Translations under genes and position numbers: made by a program
Notes under the pieces: generated by a model
Database searches by the model: none
The model's input: only the letters and a program-made list of their open reading frames with translations
What the model was told of the DNA's origin: nothing
Shown: in pieces, positions 18,348 through 26,202 of the stretch
Numbering within the stretch: position 1 is the first letter of the stretch
How the letters are laid out: each line of letters opens with the position of its first letter
NCBI GenBank assembly: GCA_001828935.1
Contig: MHZX01000145.1
Coordinates: 1-58,469 of the forward strand
Source of the DNA: Rhodocyclales bacterium RIFCSPLOWO2_02_FULL_63_24
GTDB lineage: Bacteria; Pseudomonadota; Gammaproteobacteria; Burkholderiales; Rhodocyclaceae
Direction of reading: 5' to 3'
Length of the DNA stretch: 58,469 nt

Positions 18348-20360
18348 TTGGCCCAGCATCCGCTCATCGCATCCTTGCGCGCCGCCGATACCGGCAAGGT
18401 GGTCAGTGCGCGCCAGGCCGTGCAACTGATTCGCGACGGCGATACCATCGCCACGAGCGGCTTCGTCGGTATCGGATTCGCCGAAAACATTGCCGTCGCG
18501 CTCGAAGCGCTTTTCCTCGAAGACGAGGAGGCAGACCTGGATGGCCTCGGCCGGCCACGAAATCTGACCCTGGTGTATGCCGCCGGACAGGGCGACGGCA
18601 AGGAGCGCGGCCTGAATCACCTCGGCCACGACGGCCTCGTCAAGCGCGTGATCGGCGGTCACTGGGGTCTCGTGCCCAAGCTGCAGCAACTCGCGGTGGC
18701 CAACCGCATCGAAGCCTGGAACCTGCCGCAGGGCGTGATCTGCCACCTGTTCCGCGACATCGCCGCCGGCAAGCCGGGCACACTGACCCGGGTGGGACTG
18801 GATACCTTCGTCGATCCGCGCCATGACGGCGGCAAGCTGAACGAAAAGACCAAGGACAGCGGCGTGGATCTGGTCCGCCTGATGGAAATCGATGGCGAGG
18901 AATACCTCTTCTACAAGGCCTTCCCGATCAACGTCGGCATCATCCGTGGCACCACTGCCGACGCCGAAGGCAACATCACCATGGAGAAGGAGGCACTGAC
19001 CCTGGAAGCGCAGGCAATCGCGATGGCTGCGCACAACTCGGGCGGTATCGTCATCGCCCAGGTCGAGCGCATCGCCGAACGAAACACCCTGAACCCGCGC
19101 CAGGTAAAGATTCCCGGTGTGCTGGTCGATTGCGTGGTGGTTGCCGAACATCCCGAATACCACATGCAAACCTTCATCGAATCCTACAGCCCGGCGTTTT
19201 CCGGCGAAATCCGCGTGCCGATGTCGGCGATCCCATCAATGGCGATGGACGAGCGCAAGATCATCGCCCGCCGCGCCGCGATGGAACTCGCGGCCAACAG
19301 CGTGGTGAACCTCGGCATAGGGATGCCCGAAGGCGTTGCCTCGGTCGCCGCGGAAGAAAAAATCATCGACCTCATTACGCTCACCGCCGAGCCGGGCGTG
19401 ATCGGCGGTGTTCCAGCCGGCGGCCTCAACTTCGGTGCGGCGACCAACACCGAGGCTATTCTGGATCAGCCCAGCCAGTTCGATTTCTACGACGGAGGCG
19501 GGCTCGACATCGCCTTTCTCGGACTGGCCCAGGCCGACCGCGCAGGCAATCTCAACGTGTCGAAGTTCGGCCCCAAGCTGGCCGGCGCCGGCGGCTTCAT
19601 CAACATCAGCCAGAACGCAAAAAAGGTCGTGTTTGTCGGCACCTTCACCGCCGGCAAGCTGCAGATTGCCCTGGAGGCAGGCGGTCTCAGGATTCTTTCC
19701 GATGGCAAGGCCAGCAAGTTCGTGCAGGAGGTGGAGCAGCGCAGCTTCAGCGGTCCGGTGGCAGCCAGCAGCGGCAAGACCGTGCTCTACATCACGGAAC
19801 GTTGCGTCTTCCGTTTGTGCAAGCATGGCCTGGAACTGATCGAGATTGCTCCCGGCGTGGATATCGAGCATGACATCCTGCAACACATGGAGTTCGTCCC
19901 CATTCTCAAGCGCGAACCGACCCTGATGGATGCGCGCATCTTCGCCCCAGGGCCAATGGGCCTGCGCTCACAGTTGCTGGAAATGCCCATAGAGGAACGC
20001 CTGAACTACGACCCTGGGCAGAACATCTTTTTTGTCAATTTCGAGGGGCTTTCGGTGCGCACCCCGGAAGATATCGACCGCGTCCTGCGTGCCGTGGAAG
20101 GCCGTCTGGCGACGGTCGGGCACAAGGTGGCGGCCATCGTGAATTACGACCGTTTCAGCATCGCGCCGGAACTGATCGACGACTACACGGGAATGGTCAA
20201 GGGCCTCATGGACCGTCATTACAGCGACGTGACGCGTTACACGGCGAGTACCTTCCTGCGTGCAAAACTAGGCGAATCCTTCAGCAAGCGGGCGACCGAC
20301 CCCAATATCTTCGAAACCCGAACCGAGGCGCAACAACGCCTGCAGACCCATGGGCAGTAA
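18348..20360 (+). CDS. Acyl-CoA:acetate/3-ketoacid CoA-transferase (fused subunits, C-terminal extension)
   Basis: 670 residues from TTG at 18348, preceded by the ribosome site GGGGGAGA. Transfers CoA between an acyl-CoA and acetate or a keto acid (family I, YdiF/propionate CoA-transferase type). The alpha-like half spans about 1-300 ([14 protein letters not shown]). The beta-like half spans about 300-530, with catalytic Glu348 in [15 protein letters not shown] and the downstream [14 protein letters not shown]. About 135 further residues (from about 535, [11 protein letters not shown] onward) lie beyond the usual family end and may form an extra small domain. Expression likely depends on the sigma-54 promoter and the PAS activator upstream. 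Confidence 0.9.
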   Translation: MAQHPLIASLRAADTGKVVSARQAVQLIRDGDTIATSGFVGIGFAENIAVALEALFLEDEEADLDGLGRPRNLTLVYAAGQGDGKERGLNHLGHDGLVKRVIGGHWGLVPKLQQLAVANRIEAWNLPQGVICHLFRDIAAGKPGTLTRVGLDTFVDPRHDGGKLNEKTKDSGVDLVRLMEIDGEEYLFYKAFPINVGIIRGTTADAEGNITMEKEALTLEAQAIAMAAHNSGGIVIAQVERIAERNTLNPRQVKIPGVLVDCVVVAEHPEYHMQTFIESYSPAFSGEIRVPMSAIPSMAMDERKIIARRAAMELAANSVVNLGIGMPEGVASVAAEEKIIDLITLTAEPGVIGGVPAGGLNFGAATNTEAILDQPSQFDFYDGGGLDIAFLGLAQADRAGNLNVSKFGPKLAGAGGFINISQNAKKVVFVGTFTAGKLQIALEAGGLRILSDGKASKFVQEVEQRSFSGPVAASSGKTVLYITERCVFRLCKHGLELIEIAPGVDIEHDILQHMEFVPILKREPTLMDARIFAPGPMGLRSQLLEMPIEERLNYDPGQNIFFVNFEGLSVRTPEDIDRVLRAVEGRLATVGHKVAAIVNYDRFSIAPELIDDYTGMVKGLMDRHYSDVTRYTASTFLRAKLGESFSKRATDPNIFETRTEAQQRLQTHGQ

Positions 20361-20433
20361 GTCAATGCAAACCCGCTCGACACTTCGGCCGCCAAGGCTG
20401 GGACGCGGCCCGTCGCAGAACACGACGGAAGCA

Positions 20434-21165
20434 TCACGCCTTGTGGCGGGCGTCGCTGCGCAGTATCCGGCCAAGGTTCTGGCGAACAAAACCGATGTGA
20501 TCGGCGGCAACTTCCCGCGCCTGCTCCGCGTTGCCCTGCTCGATAGCGCGCCACACCGCCCGATGCTGAGCGAGCAGGTGCTCCTTGGCGGCCGGAACTT
20601 GCATCAGTTCACTCAGGTTGCGACGCAAATTGTCACGCAACAGCCGCAGCAGGCTGGCGGTCAAATGGCCGACGATGACGTTATGCGAGGCTTCGGCAAT
20701 GGCTTGATGGAACGCCAGGTCGCTATCCACCTGGACGTCCAGATCAGCCCCGGAAAAGGCTTCTTCCAGCTGCGCCAAACTCTGGCGCACACGCTCGCGG
20801 TCGGCCACGGTAGCCCGCCGCGCCGCGCATTCGGCGGCCCTCCCCTCCAGCATATGGCGGAATTCGAGCATATCCTCGTGAACGGCCGGGTGGTCGCGAA
20901 GGATTTCCTCCCATGGATTGGCGAAGCTCGTATCGAGCCGGTCGGTAACGAACGTACCGCCCCCTTGCCGGCTTTCAAGCAGCCCCCGCGCGACCAGCTT
21001 TTGAATGGCTTCCCGCAACGAGGCCCGCGAAACACCCAGTTGCGCAGACAACTCACGCTCGGAAGGCAGGCGATCACCCGGCTTGAGACCCCCTTCCAAC
21101 ATCCGTCGCTCGATCTCGCGTGCGACCACGTCCGCAAGCCGTGGCGCTATCATTTTTGTTTCCAT
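20434..21165 (-). CDS. FadR/LldR-type GntR family transcriptional repressor
   Basis: About 243 residues. N-terminal winged helix (about 5-75: GDRLPSERELSAQLGVSRASLREAI) and C-terminal FCD ligand-binding domain (about 90-235) with metal-binding histidines in DLAFHQAIAEASHN, HLLAQHRAVW and AADHIGFV. It is divergent from a TRAP transporter. Two copies of TTGGTCTGACCA-type sites lie in the shared region, one within its own promoter. Start ATG 21165 (METKMIAPRL) is kept here, but ATG 21153 (MIAPRL) fits the predicted transcription start better. The ligand is probably the TRAP substrate, for example lactate or a 2-oxo acid; this is inference. Confidence 0.9.
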   Translation of the reverse strand: METKMIAPRLADVVAREIERRMLEGGLKPGDRLPSERELSAQLGVSRASLREAIQKLVARGLLESRQGGGTFVTDRLDTSFANPWEEILRDHPAVHEDMLEFRHMLEGRAAECAARRATVADRERVRQSLAQLEEAFSGADLDVQVDSDLAFHQAIAEASHNVIVGHLTASLLRLLRDNLRRNLSELMQVPAAKEHLLAQHRAVWRAIEQGNAEQAREVAADHIGFVRQNLGRILRSDARHKA

Positions 21166-21172
21166 GAAAAAA

Positions 21173-21201
21173 CTATAACATTGGTCTGACCAATATATCA
21201 A
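21173..21201 (-). promoter_or_regulatory. Promoter of the FadR/LldR-type gene
   Basis: Minus strand: TTGATA (21201-21196), a 17-base spacer, TTATAG (21178-21173). The spacer is almost entirely the palindromic operator. The predicted transcription start near 21166 leaves essentially no leader before ATG 21165 and a 12-base leader before ATG 21153. Confidence 0.6.
21180..21194. promoter_or_regulatory. Operator 1 (FadR/LldR-type palindrome)
   Basis: ATTGGTCTGACCAAT, a perfect palindrome around a central base, of the TTGGT-N3-ACCAA form used by the LldR/PdhR/GlcC branch. It lies between the -35 and -10 of the regulator's own promoter, so autorepression is expected. Confidence 0.7.
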
Positions 21202-21239
21202 GCACGAGAGCATCGTGTAAGGAGAAACCCCTACTTAGC

Positions 21240-21268
21240 TTGACATTGAGTTTTTGGCTCACTAACAT
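21240..21268 (+). promoter_or_regulatory. Sigma-70 promoter of the TRAP operon
   Basis: TTGACA (21240-21245), a 17-base spacer, TAACAT (21263-21268). Operator 2 begins 11 bases after the -10, covering the predicted transcription start. Confidence 0.65.
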
Positions 21269-21278
21269 CCCGCTTCAC

Positions 21279-21292
21279 TTGGTCTGACCATT
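21279..21292. promoter_or_regulatory. Operator 2 (FadR/LldR-type)
   Basis: TTGGTCTGACCATT shares the GGTCTGACC core with operator 1, 99 bases away. It is immediately downstream of the TRAP promoter, a position that would block transcription. Confidence 0.65.
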
Positions 21293-21500
21293 AACCCAAC
21301 GCTGGCAGCTTGTTGCTTATGTTGTCGCCGCCGTACCGATTTGAAGGCTCCTGTCGGGTCTAACGCTTCAAGAAGGAGAGTTTCTTGATTCAACTATTGC
21401 TCAACGCTGGGGTTAATATGCCGCGACTACCCGCCAGCACCACGACAAGAACAGCACTGCGCACCCGATGCGACAGTTGCGCAATCCGGGAGATTCATGC

Positions 21501-22157
21501 ATGAATGCCATGCTCAAACTGTCGCAACTGATTGACGGCCTCAACGAACGCATCGGCCGCAACCTGATGTGGTTGGTGTTAGCCGCCGTGATCATCTCGG
21601 CCGTGAACGCCATAGTGCGCAAGGCCTTCGACATGAGTTCGAACGCCTTCCTCGAAATTCAGTGGTATCTGTTCGCCGCAGTGGTGCTCCTCGGTTCCGC
21701 CTACACCATGCTGCGCCAGGGCCATGTCAAGATCGACGTCATCGTCGGCCACTTTTCGAAGCGCACCCAGATCATCGTCGAATGCCTGGGCATCGTCTGC
21801 TTCCTCCTCCCTTTCGTATACAAGGTCAACGAACTGGTCTGGCCGCTGGTGATCCAGGCCTACAACAGCGGCGAGATGTCGCAGAACGCCGGTGGCTTGA
21901 TCCGCTGGCCGGTCTACGCTCTGGTGCCAGCCGGCTTTGTGCTGCTGGGCCTGCAGGGGCTGTCGGAACTGATCAAGCGCATTGCGTTTCTGATGGGCCT
22001 CGCAGCCGACCCGACGCAACCCGTACAGAGCAAGACGGCCGAGGAAGAGCTGGCCGAGGAAATCCTGAAGCACCAGGTAGCTCCCGAAGTGGTCAATCGC
22101 GTCGAAGATGCAATCGACATGGTGGCCGACCAGAACAAGAACGGGGGCGCAAAATGA
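21501..22157 (+). CDS. TRAP transporter small permease subunit (DctQ family)
   Basis: 218 residues with four membrane helices (about 16-35, 55-72, 95-112, 135-155): LMWLVLAAVIISAVNAIV, IQWYLFAAVVLLGSAYTML, and GLIRWPVYALVPAGFVLLGL near the end. It is followed by a charged cytoplasmic tail of about 60 residues. ATG 21501 is preceded by GGGAG; the downstream homology supports this start. It partners the large subunit through an ATGA overlap. The family takes up organic acids with a sodium or proton gradient. Confidence 0.93.
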   Translation: MNAMLKLSQLIDGLNERIGRNLMWLVLAAVIISAVNAIVRKAFDMSSNAFLEIQWYLFAAVVLLGSAYTMLRQGHVKIDVIVGHFSKRTQIIVECLGIVCFLLPFVYKVNELVWPLVIQAYNSGEMSQNAGGLIRWPVYALVPAGFVLLGLQGLSELIKRIAFLMGLAADPTQPVQSKTAEEELAEEILKHQVAPEVVNRVEDAIDMVADQNKNGGAK

Positions 22158-23929
22158 TCGAATTCCTCCAGCACAACATGGCGCCGGTAATGTTCGGCGG
22201 CCTGATCATCTTTTTGCTGATGGGCTACTCGGTAGCCTTCTCGCTGGCCGCCTGCGGCCTGTTCTTCGGCTGGCTCGGCGTCGAGTTGGGCCTGCTGCCG
22301 CACTCGCTGCTGCAGGCATTGCCGCTGCGCATCTTCGGCATCATGCAGAACGACACGCTGCTGGCGATTCCCTTCTTCACCTTCATGGGCCTGATTCTCG
22401 AACGATCAGGCATGGCCGAGGATCTGCTCGATACCATCGGCCAACTCTTCGGCCCGATCCGCGGTGGCCTGGCCTATGCGGTGATTTTCGTCGGCGCCAT
22501 GCTCGCCGCCACCACCGGTGTGGTGGCAGCCTCGGTGATCTCGATGGGCCTGATCTCGCTGCCGATCATGCTGCGCTACGGTTACGACCGCCGCCTCGCC
22601 TCGGGCGTGATCGCCGCCTCCGGGACGCTGGCGCAGATCATTCCGCCCTCCCTGGTCCTGATAGTGATCGCCGACCAACTCGGCCGCAGTGTCGGCGACC
22701 TGTATGCTGGCGCCTTCATTCCAGGCTTCATCCTGACCGGCCTCTACATCGGGTTCGTATTCCTCGTCAGCATGGTCAAGCCGGCCTATGTCCCGGCCCT
22801 GCCGCTCGAAGCGCGCACCATCCGCGAAGACGACGGCAGCGCTGGCCTGCGTTCGGTGCTGGCGCTGGTCGTGGTTTCGACCAGCGCGGCCATCGCCTAC
22901 GCCAAGACGCGGCCGGCGGAAACCCCCACCGACGAATTGATCGTGGTCTCGATGTGCGTCGGCGTCGGCGTCGCCTTCGCTCTCTCCGTGATCAACAAGG
23001 TCACCAAGATGGGACTGCTCTCGCGCATGGCCGAACGCGTGACCTTCGTCCTGATTCCGCCGCTGGCGCTGATCTTCCTCGTGCTCGGTACCATCTTCCT
23101 CGGCGTCGCGACGCCGACCGAAGGCGGCGCCATGGGCGCCACGGGGGCGCTGATCATGGCGATGTCGCGCCGCCGCCTGAGCATCAGCCTGATGAAGCAG
23201 GCGATGGACGCAACCATGAAGCTTTCCTGCTTCGTCGTCTTCATCCTGCTCGGCGCCACGGTGTTCAGCCTGACCTTCCAGGCCGTCGATGGCTCGATCT
23301 GGGTCGAGCACCTGCTGACCGGCTTGCCCGGAGGCCAGATCGGCTTCCTGATCGTAGTGAACGTCCTGGTCTTCTTCCTCGCTTTCTTCCTCGACTTCTT
23401 CGAACTGGCCTTCATCGTCATTCCTCTGCTGGGGCCTGTCGCCGACAAACTCGGCATTGATCTGGTCTGGTTCGGCGTGCTGATGGCGGTGAACATGCAG
23501 ACCTCCTTCATGCACCCGCCCTTCGGCTTCGCGCTGTTCTACCTGCGCAGCGTAGCGCCGCACAATGAGTACATTGACCGGCTGACCCAGAAGAAGATCG
23601 CGCCGATCACCACGACACAAATCTATTGGGGTGCGGTGCCCTTCGTCATCATCCAGGTTCTCATGGTGGGCCTGCTGATCGCATTCCCCAACCTGGTCAC
23701 CGGCAGTATGGATGCCGCAGCCAAGGTCGATCCCAACTCCATCCAGCTCGAAGCGCCGCCGACAGCAGACCTGGAGGCAACCGCCGACGAACAGGACAAG
23801 GACCAGGCCGACAAGGCAGCGGCAGAAGGCGAGGAGAAAGATTCGGGGAAGGAGGCAGAAGCAGGGGAAGAGGAAGAGGAAGACGATCCCGCCAAGGCCT
23901 TGCAGCAGTCCATTGACAAGGGCAAGTAG
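22154..23929 (+). CDS. TRAP transporter large permease subunit (DctM family)
   Basis: 591 residues with about 12 or more membrane helices. Family cues: FLLMGYSVAFSLAACGLFFG, LLAIPFFTFMGLILERSGMAEDLL, GGLAYAVIFVGAMLAATTGVVAA and IIPPSLVLIVIADQLG. It forms the translocation channel with the small subunit, which it overlaps by 4 bases. It has a long acidic, lysine-containing C-terminal tail (about 535-591, rich in Glu/Asp/Lys: KEAEAGEEEEEDDPAK), which is unusual for this family and lies on the side opposite the periplasmic binding protein. Confidence 0.95.
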   Translation: MIEFLQHNMAPVMFGGLIIFLLMGYSVAFSLAACGLFFGWLGVELGLLPHSLLQALPLRIFGIMQNDTLLAIPFFTFMGLILERSGMAEDLLDTIGQLFGPIRGGLAYAVIFVGAMLAATTGVVAASVISMGLISLPIMLRYGYDRRLASGVIAASGTLAQIIPPSLVLIVIADQLGRSVGDLYAGAFIPGFILTGLYIGFVFLVSMVKPAYVPALPLEARTIREDDGSAGLRSVLALVVVSTSAAIAYAKTRPAETPTDELIVVSMCVGVGVAFALSVINKVTKMGLLSRMAERVTFVLIPPLALIFLVLGTIFLGVATPTEGGAMGATGALIMAMSRRRLSISLMKQAMDATMKLSCFVVFILLGATVFSLTFQAVDGSIWVEHLLTGLPGGQIGFLIVVNVLVFFLAFFLDFFELAFIVIPLLGPVADKLGIDLVWFGVLMAVNMQTSFMHPPFGFALFYLRSVAPHNEYIDRLTQKKIAPITTTQIYWGAVPFVIIQVLMVGLLIAFPNLVTGSMDAAAKVDPNSIQLEAPPTADLEATADEQDKDQADKAAAEGEEKDSGKEAEAGEEEEEDDPAKALQQSIDKGK

Positions 23930-24011
23930 TCGAGAAAGTGTAATGTTGTAGTATCCGGCGACGGGCCATTACGGCCTCGTTGCCATAATTGAAAACATAA
24001 GGAGAAGATAT

Positions 24012-25130
24012 ATGGAACGTCGCAAGTTTCTGCAAAACGCCGGTATCGCCGGCATCCTGGCTGCCGGTGTCGCACCGGCGGTCCATGCGCAAGGCGCCCC
24101 CACTATCCGCTGGCGCCTGGCGTCGAGCTTCCCCAAGGCGCTCGACACGATCTTCGGTGCTGCCGACGTCTTCTCCAAGACGGTCAGCGAAGCAACCGGT
24201 GGCAAGTTCACCATCTCGGTGCATGCCGGCGGCGAATTGATGCCTCCCTTTGGCGTGGTGGATGGCGTGCAGCAGGGCACGGTCGAGTGCGCCCACACCG
24301 CTCCTTACTACTTCTTCGGCAAGGACGACACCTTCGCCATTGACTGCGCGATTCCCTTCGGCCTCAACAGCCGCCAGATGACGGCCTGGATGTACGAAGG
24401 CAACGGCATGAAGCTGCTGCGCGAGTTCTACAAGAACTACAACATCGTCAACTTCCCGATGGGCAACACCGGCGCCCAGATGGGCGGCTGGTACCGCAAG
24501 GAAATCAAGAGCGTGGCCGACATCAAGGGCCTCAAGATGCGCATCGGCGGCTTCGGCGGCAAGGTGCTGTCGGCCATCGGCGGCGTGCCGCAGAACATCC
24601 CCGGCGGCGAAATCTACCAGGCGCTGGAAAAAGGCACCATCGACGCCACCGAGTGGGTCGGTCCCTATGACGACGAGAAGCTGGGTTTCGTCAAGGTTGC
24701 CAAGCACTACTACTACCCCGGCTGGTGGGAAGGCGGCCCGCAACTTTCCCTATACGTCAACCAGAAGGCCTACGACGCGCTGCCGGGCGACTACAAGGCA
24801 ATCCTTGCCGCCGCTGCATCCCAAGCCCACGTCGACATGCAGGCCAAGTACGATGCCAAGAACCCGGCCGCCCTCAAGCGCCTGGTGTCCGCCGGCGCCA
24901 AGCTGCATGTGTTCAACAAGCCCATCCTCAAGGCCGCCTATGACGCCGCGATGGCGCTGTACTCCGACCTCTCGGCCAAGAACCCGGCCTGGAAGAAGGT
25001 TTACACAGACTATGCGGCCTTCCGCGACGAGCAGCATCTCTGGTTCCGCTTTGCCGAAGCCGGCTTCGACAACTTCATGCAAAGCGGTCGCAGCGCTCCC
25101 GCCAAGAAGGTGGCGCCGAAGAAGAAGTAG
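24012..25130 (+). CDS. TRAP transporter solute-binding protein (TakP-like DctP family)
   Basis: 372-residue periplasmic binding protein. The N-terminus MERRKFLQNAGIAGILAAG looks like a twin-arginine signal, cleaved after HAQ. Binding-domain features: TIRWRLASSFPKALDTIFG, GTVECAHTAPYYFFGKDD, the central KIGGFGGKVL-type segment LKMRIGGFGGKVLS with its conserved arginine, and WVGPYDDEKLGF. The sequence type resembles binding proteins for 2-oxo acids or lactate. Together with an LldR-type regulator this suggests a monocarboxylate ligand, but that is inference. It follows the large permease by 82 bases and is closed by a strong terminator. Confidence 0.93.
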   Translation: MERRKFLQNAGIAGILAAGVAPAVHAQGAPTIRWRLASSFPKALDTIFGAADVFSKTVSEATGGKFTISVHAGGELMPPFGVVDGVQQGTVECAHTAPYYFFGKDDTFAIDCAIPFGLNSRQMTAWMYEGNGMKLLREFYKNYNIVNFPMGNTGAQMGGWYRKEIKSVADIKGLKMRIGGFGGKVLSAIGGVPQNIPGGEIYQALEKGTIDATEWVGPYDDEKLGFVKVAKHYYYPGWWEGGPQLSLYVNQKAYDALPGDYKAILAAAASQAHVDMQAKYDAKNPAALKRLVSAGAKLHVFNKPILKAAYDAAMALYSDLSAKNPAWKKVYTDYAAFRDEQHLWFRFAEAGFDNFMQSGRSAPAKKVAPKKK

Positions 25131-25158
25131 GACAGTGCCAAGCCGGTCAGCAATGGCC

Positions 25159-25204
25159 GGCACCAAAAGCAAACCCCGCTTCAGCGGGGTTTGCTTTTGG
25201 TGCC
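25159..25204. terminator. Strong bidirectional terminator
   Basis: Perfect 22-bp inverted repeat, arms 25159-25180 and 25183-25204 (GGCACCAAAAGCAAACCCC on the left), with a 2-base loop. It separates the TRAP operon from the convergent metalloprotease gene, which ends 11 bases later. Confidence 0.85.
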
Positions 25205-25214
25205 CTCTCCGCAG

Positions 25215-25940
25215 CTATCGGGGCAACGGTGGCTTGCCATTGGCCTGGCGACAGCGTGCGATATCGCAGGCCGTGGGCAACACGTGGCGATATTCGGCGA
25301 AGTTGCGCATTTGCATGGGATCGCGGCTGTAGCACTTCTCGCCCTTGCCGTTGTGATAGTAGGACAGCACATCGACACAGCGCCGCGAATGCGCCATCAG
25401 GCCGAACATGTGCCCCATTTCGTGCGAGATCACCATCTGCAACGTCTCGCGGGCATCATGCGCCGGGTTTCTGGTCCGCAGCAGTTCGAATGCCTTGGGA
25501 CCCAGCGACAGCGTGCGCCGGCCGAGATTGGCCAGCCCAAAATTGCCGCCGCTGCCCTGTTCGCTCCAATCGACGACGATCACACCCGGTGCCTGCTTGG
25601 CGGTGCCCGCCCAGGCGAGCACATGGCTGCCGACACCGCATTGCGACCAGGCGGCGGCGGCCTTCGCCACCATTCCGGCTACCAACGTTTCGGGAAACCA
25701 TCCGGGGGCATCAGCAGGGTTGTAGGTAAAGCTCAGCGTCGAACCGATGGCGGGTCTGTCCTGCCCGTCGCCCCAGGTGGCCAGTTCGCCATTCCGGCAT
25801 TCCCTGATTTCCTGCGCGCGAACCGATTCGAAGGCCAAGGCGCCCAGCGCCCAGTTGCCCAGCGCAAGGCCGATCAATATATGCGCGATTGGCCTTGCAA
25901 CGCTCGCCCAATCTACGGACAGCACGCTATCGCTCCGCAT
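25215..25940 (-). CDS. Matrixin-like zinc metalloprotease, probably exported
   Basis: 241 residues with a hydrophobic N-terminal segment (about 17-37, IAHILIGLALGNWALGALAF) that could be a signal or anchor. The zinc motif HEMGHMFGLMAH at residues 173-184 is the extended HExxHxxGxxH of metzincins. The upstream region (GSTLSFTYNPADAPGW, AAAAWSQCGVGSH) fits the matrixin catalytic fold. Cysteines near 54, 106, 190, 205, 226 and 231 suggest disulfides. A Met-turn could be the M of MAHSRR or a later methionine; this is uncertain. The gene is isolated, convergent with the TRAP operon. The target is unknown. Confidence 0.8.
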   Translation of the reverse strand: MRSDSVLSVDWASVARPIAHILIGLALGNWALGALAFESVRAQEIRECRNGELATWGDGQDRPAIGSTLSFTYNPADAPGWFPETLVAGMVAKAAAAWSQCGVGSHVLAWAGTAKQAPGVIVVDWSEQGSGGNFGLANLGRRTLSLGPKAFELLRTRNPAHDARETLQMVISHEMGHMFGLMAHSRRCVDVLSYYHNGKGEKCYSRDPMQMRNFAEYRHVLPTACDIARCRQANGKPPLPR

Positions 25941-25982
25941 GTCGCGGGCTGCCAGGCCGCGGACAGTCGCAGGATATGCGTC

Positions 25983-26120
25983 CTATAGCACCAGTTCCAG
26001 CTTGACTCCAAGTTCATAGGCTCTCGATACCGAGCCCCAGTGCTGCGTCAAGTAGGCGTTTGCCAGTTCCAGTTGCCCGATGTACTTCTGGATTCCCTTG
26101 TAATTCACTCTGAATTTCAT
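25983..26120 (-). CDS. Possible small protein of 45 residues, unknown
   Basis: Short minus-strand frame from ATG 26120 to TAG 25983: MKFRVNYKGIQKYIGQLE, then LANAYLTQHWGSV and ending SRAYELGVKLELVL. The composition (Lys, Tyr, Ile) and lower GC differ from the surrounding genes, and the amino-acid pattern looks protein-like. A GGAG lies about 10 bases upstream. It sits between the methyltransferase and metalloprotease genes, same strand. No family recognised. Confidence 0.45.
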   Translation of the reverse strand: MKFRVNYKGIQKYIGQLELANAYLTQHWGSVSRAYELGVKLELVL

Positions 26121-26202
26121 GTCGCGGCGCTCCGGCGGAATCAGTAGCTCTGTTACGGCTGTTTGCGCAGAAACCTTAGAGCATTTGCCAATACGCCGAT
26201 CA

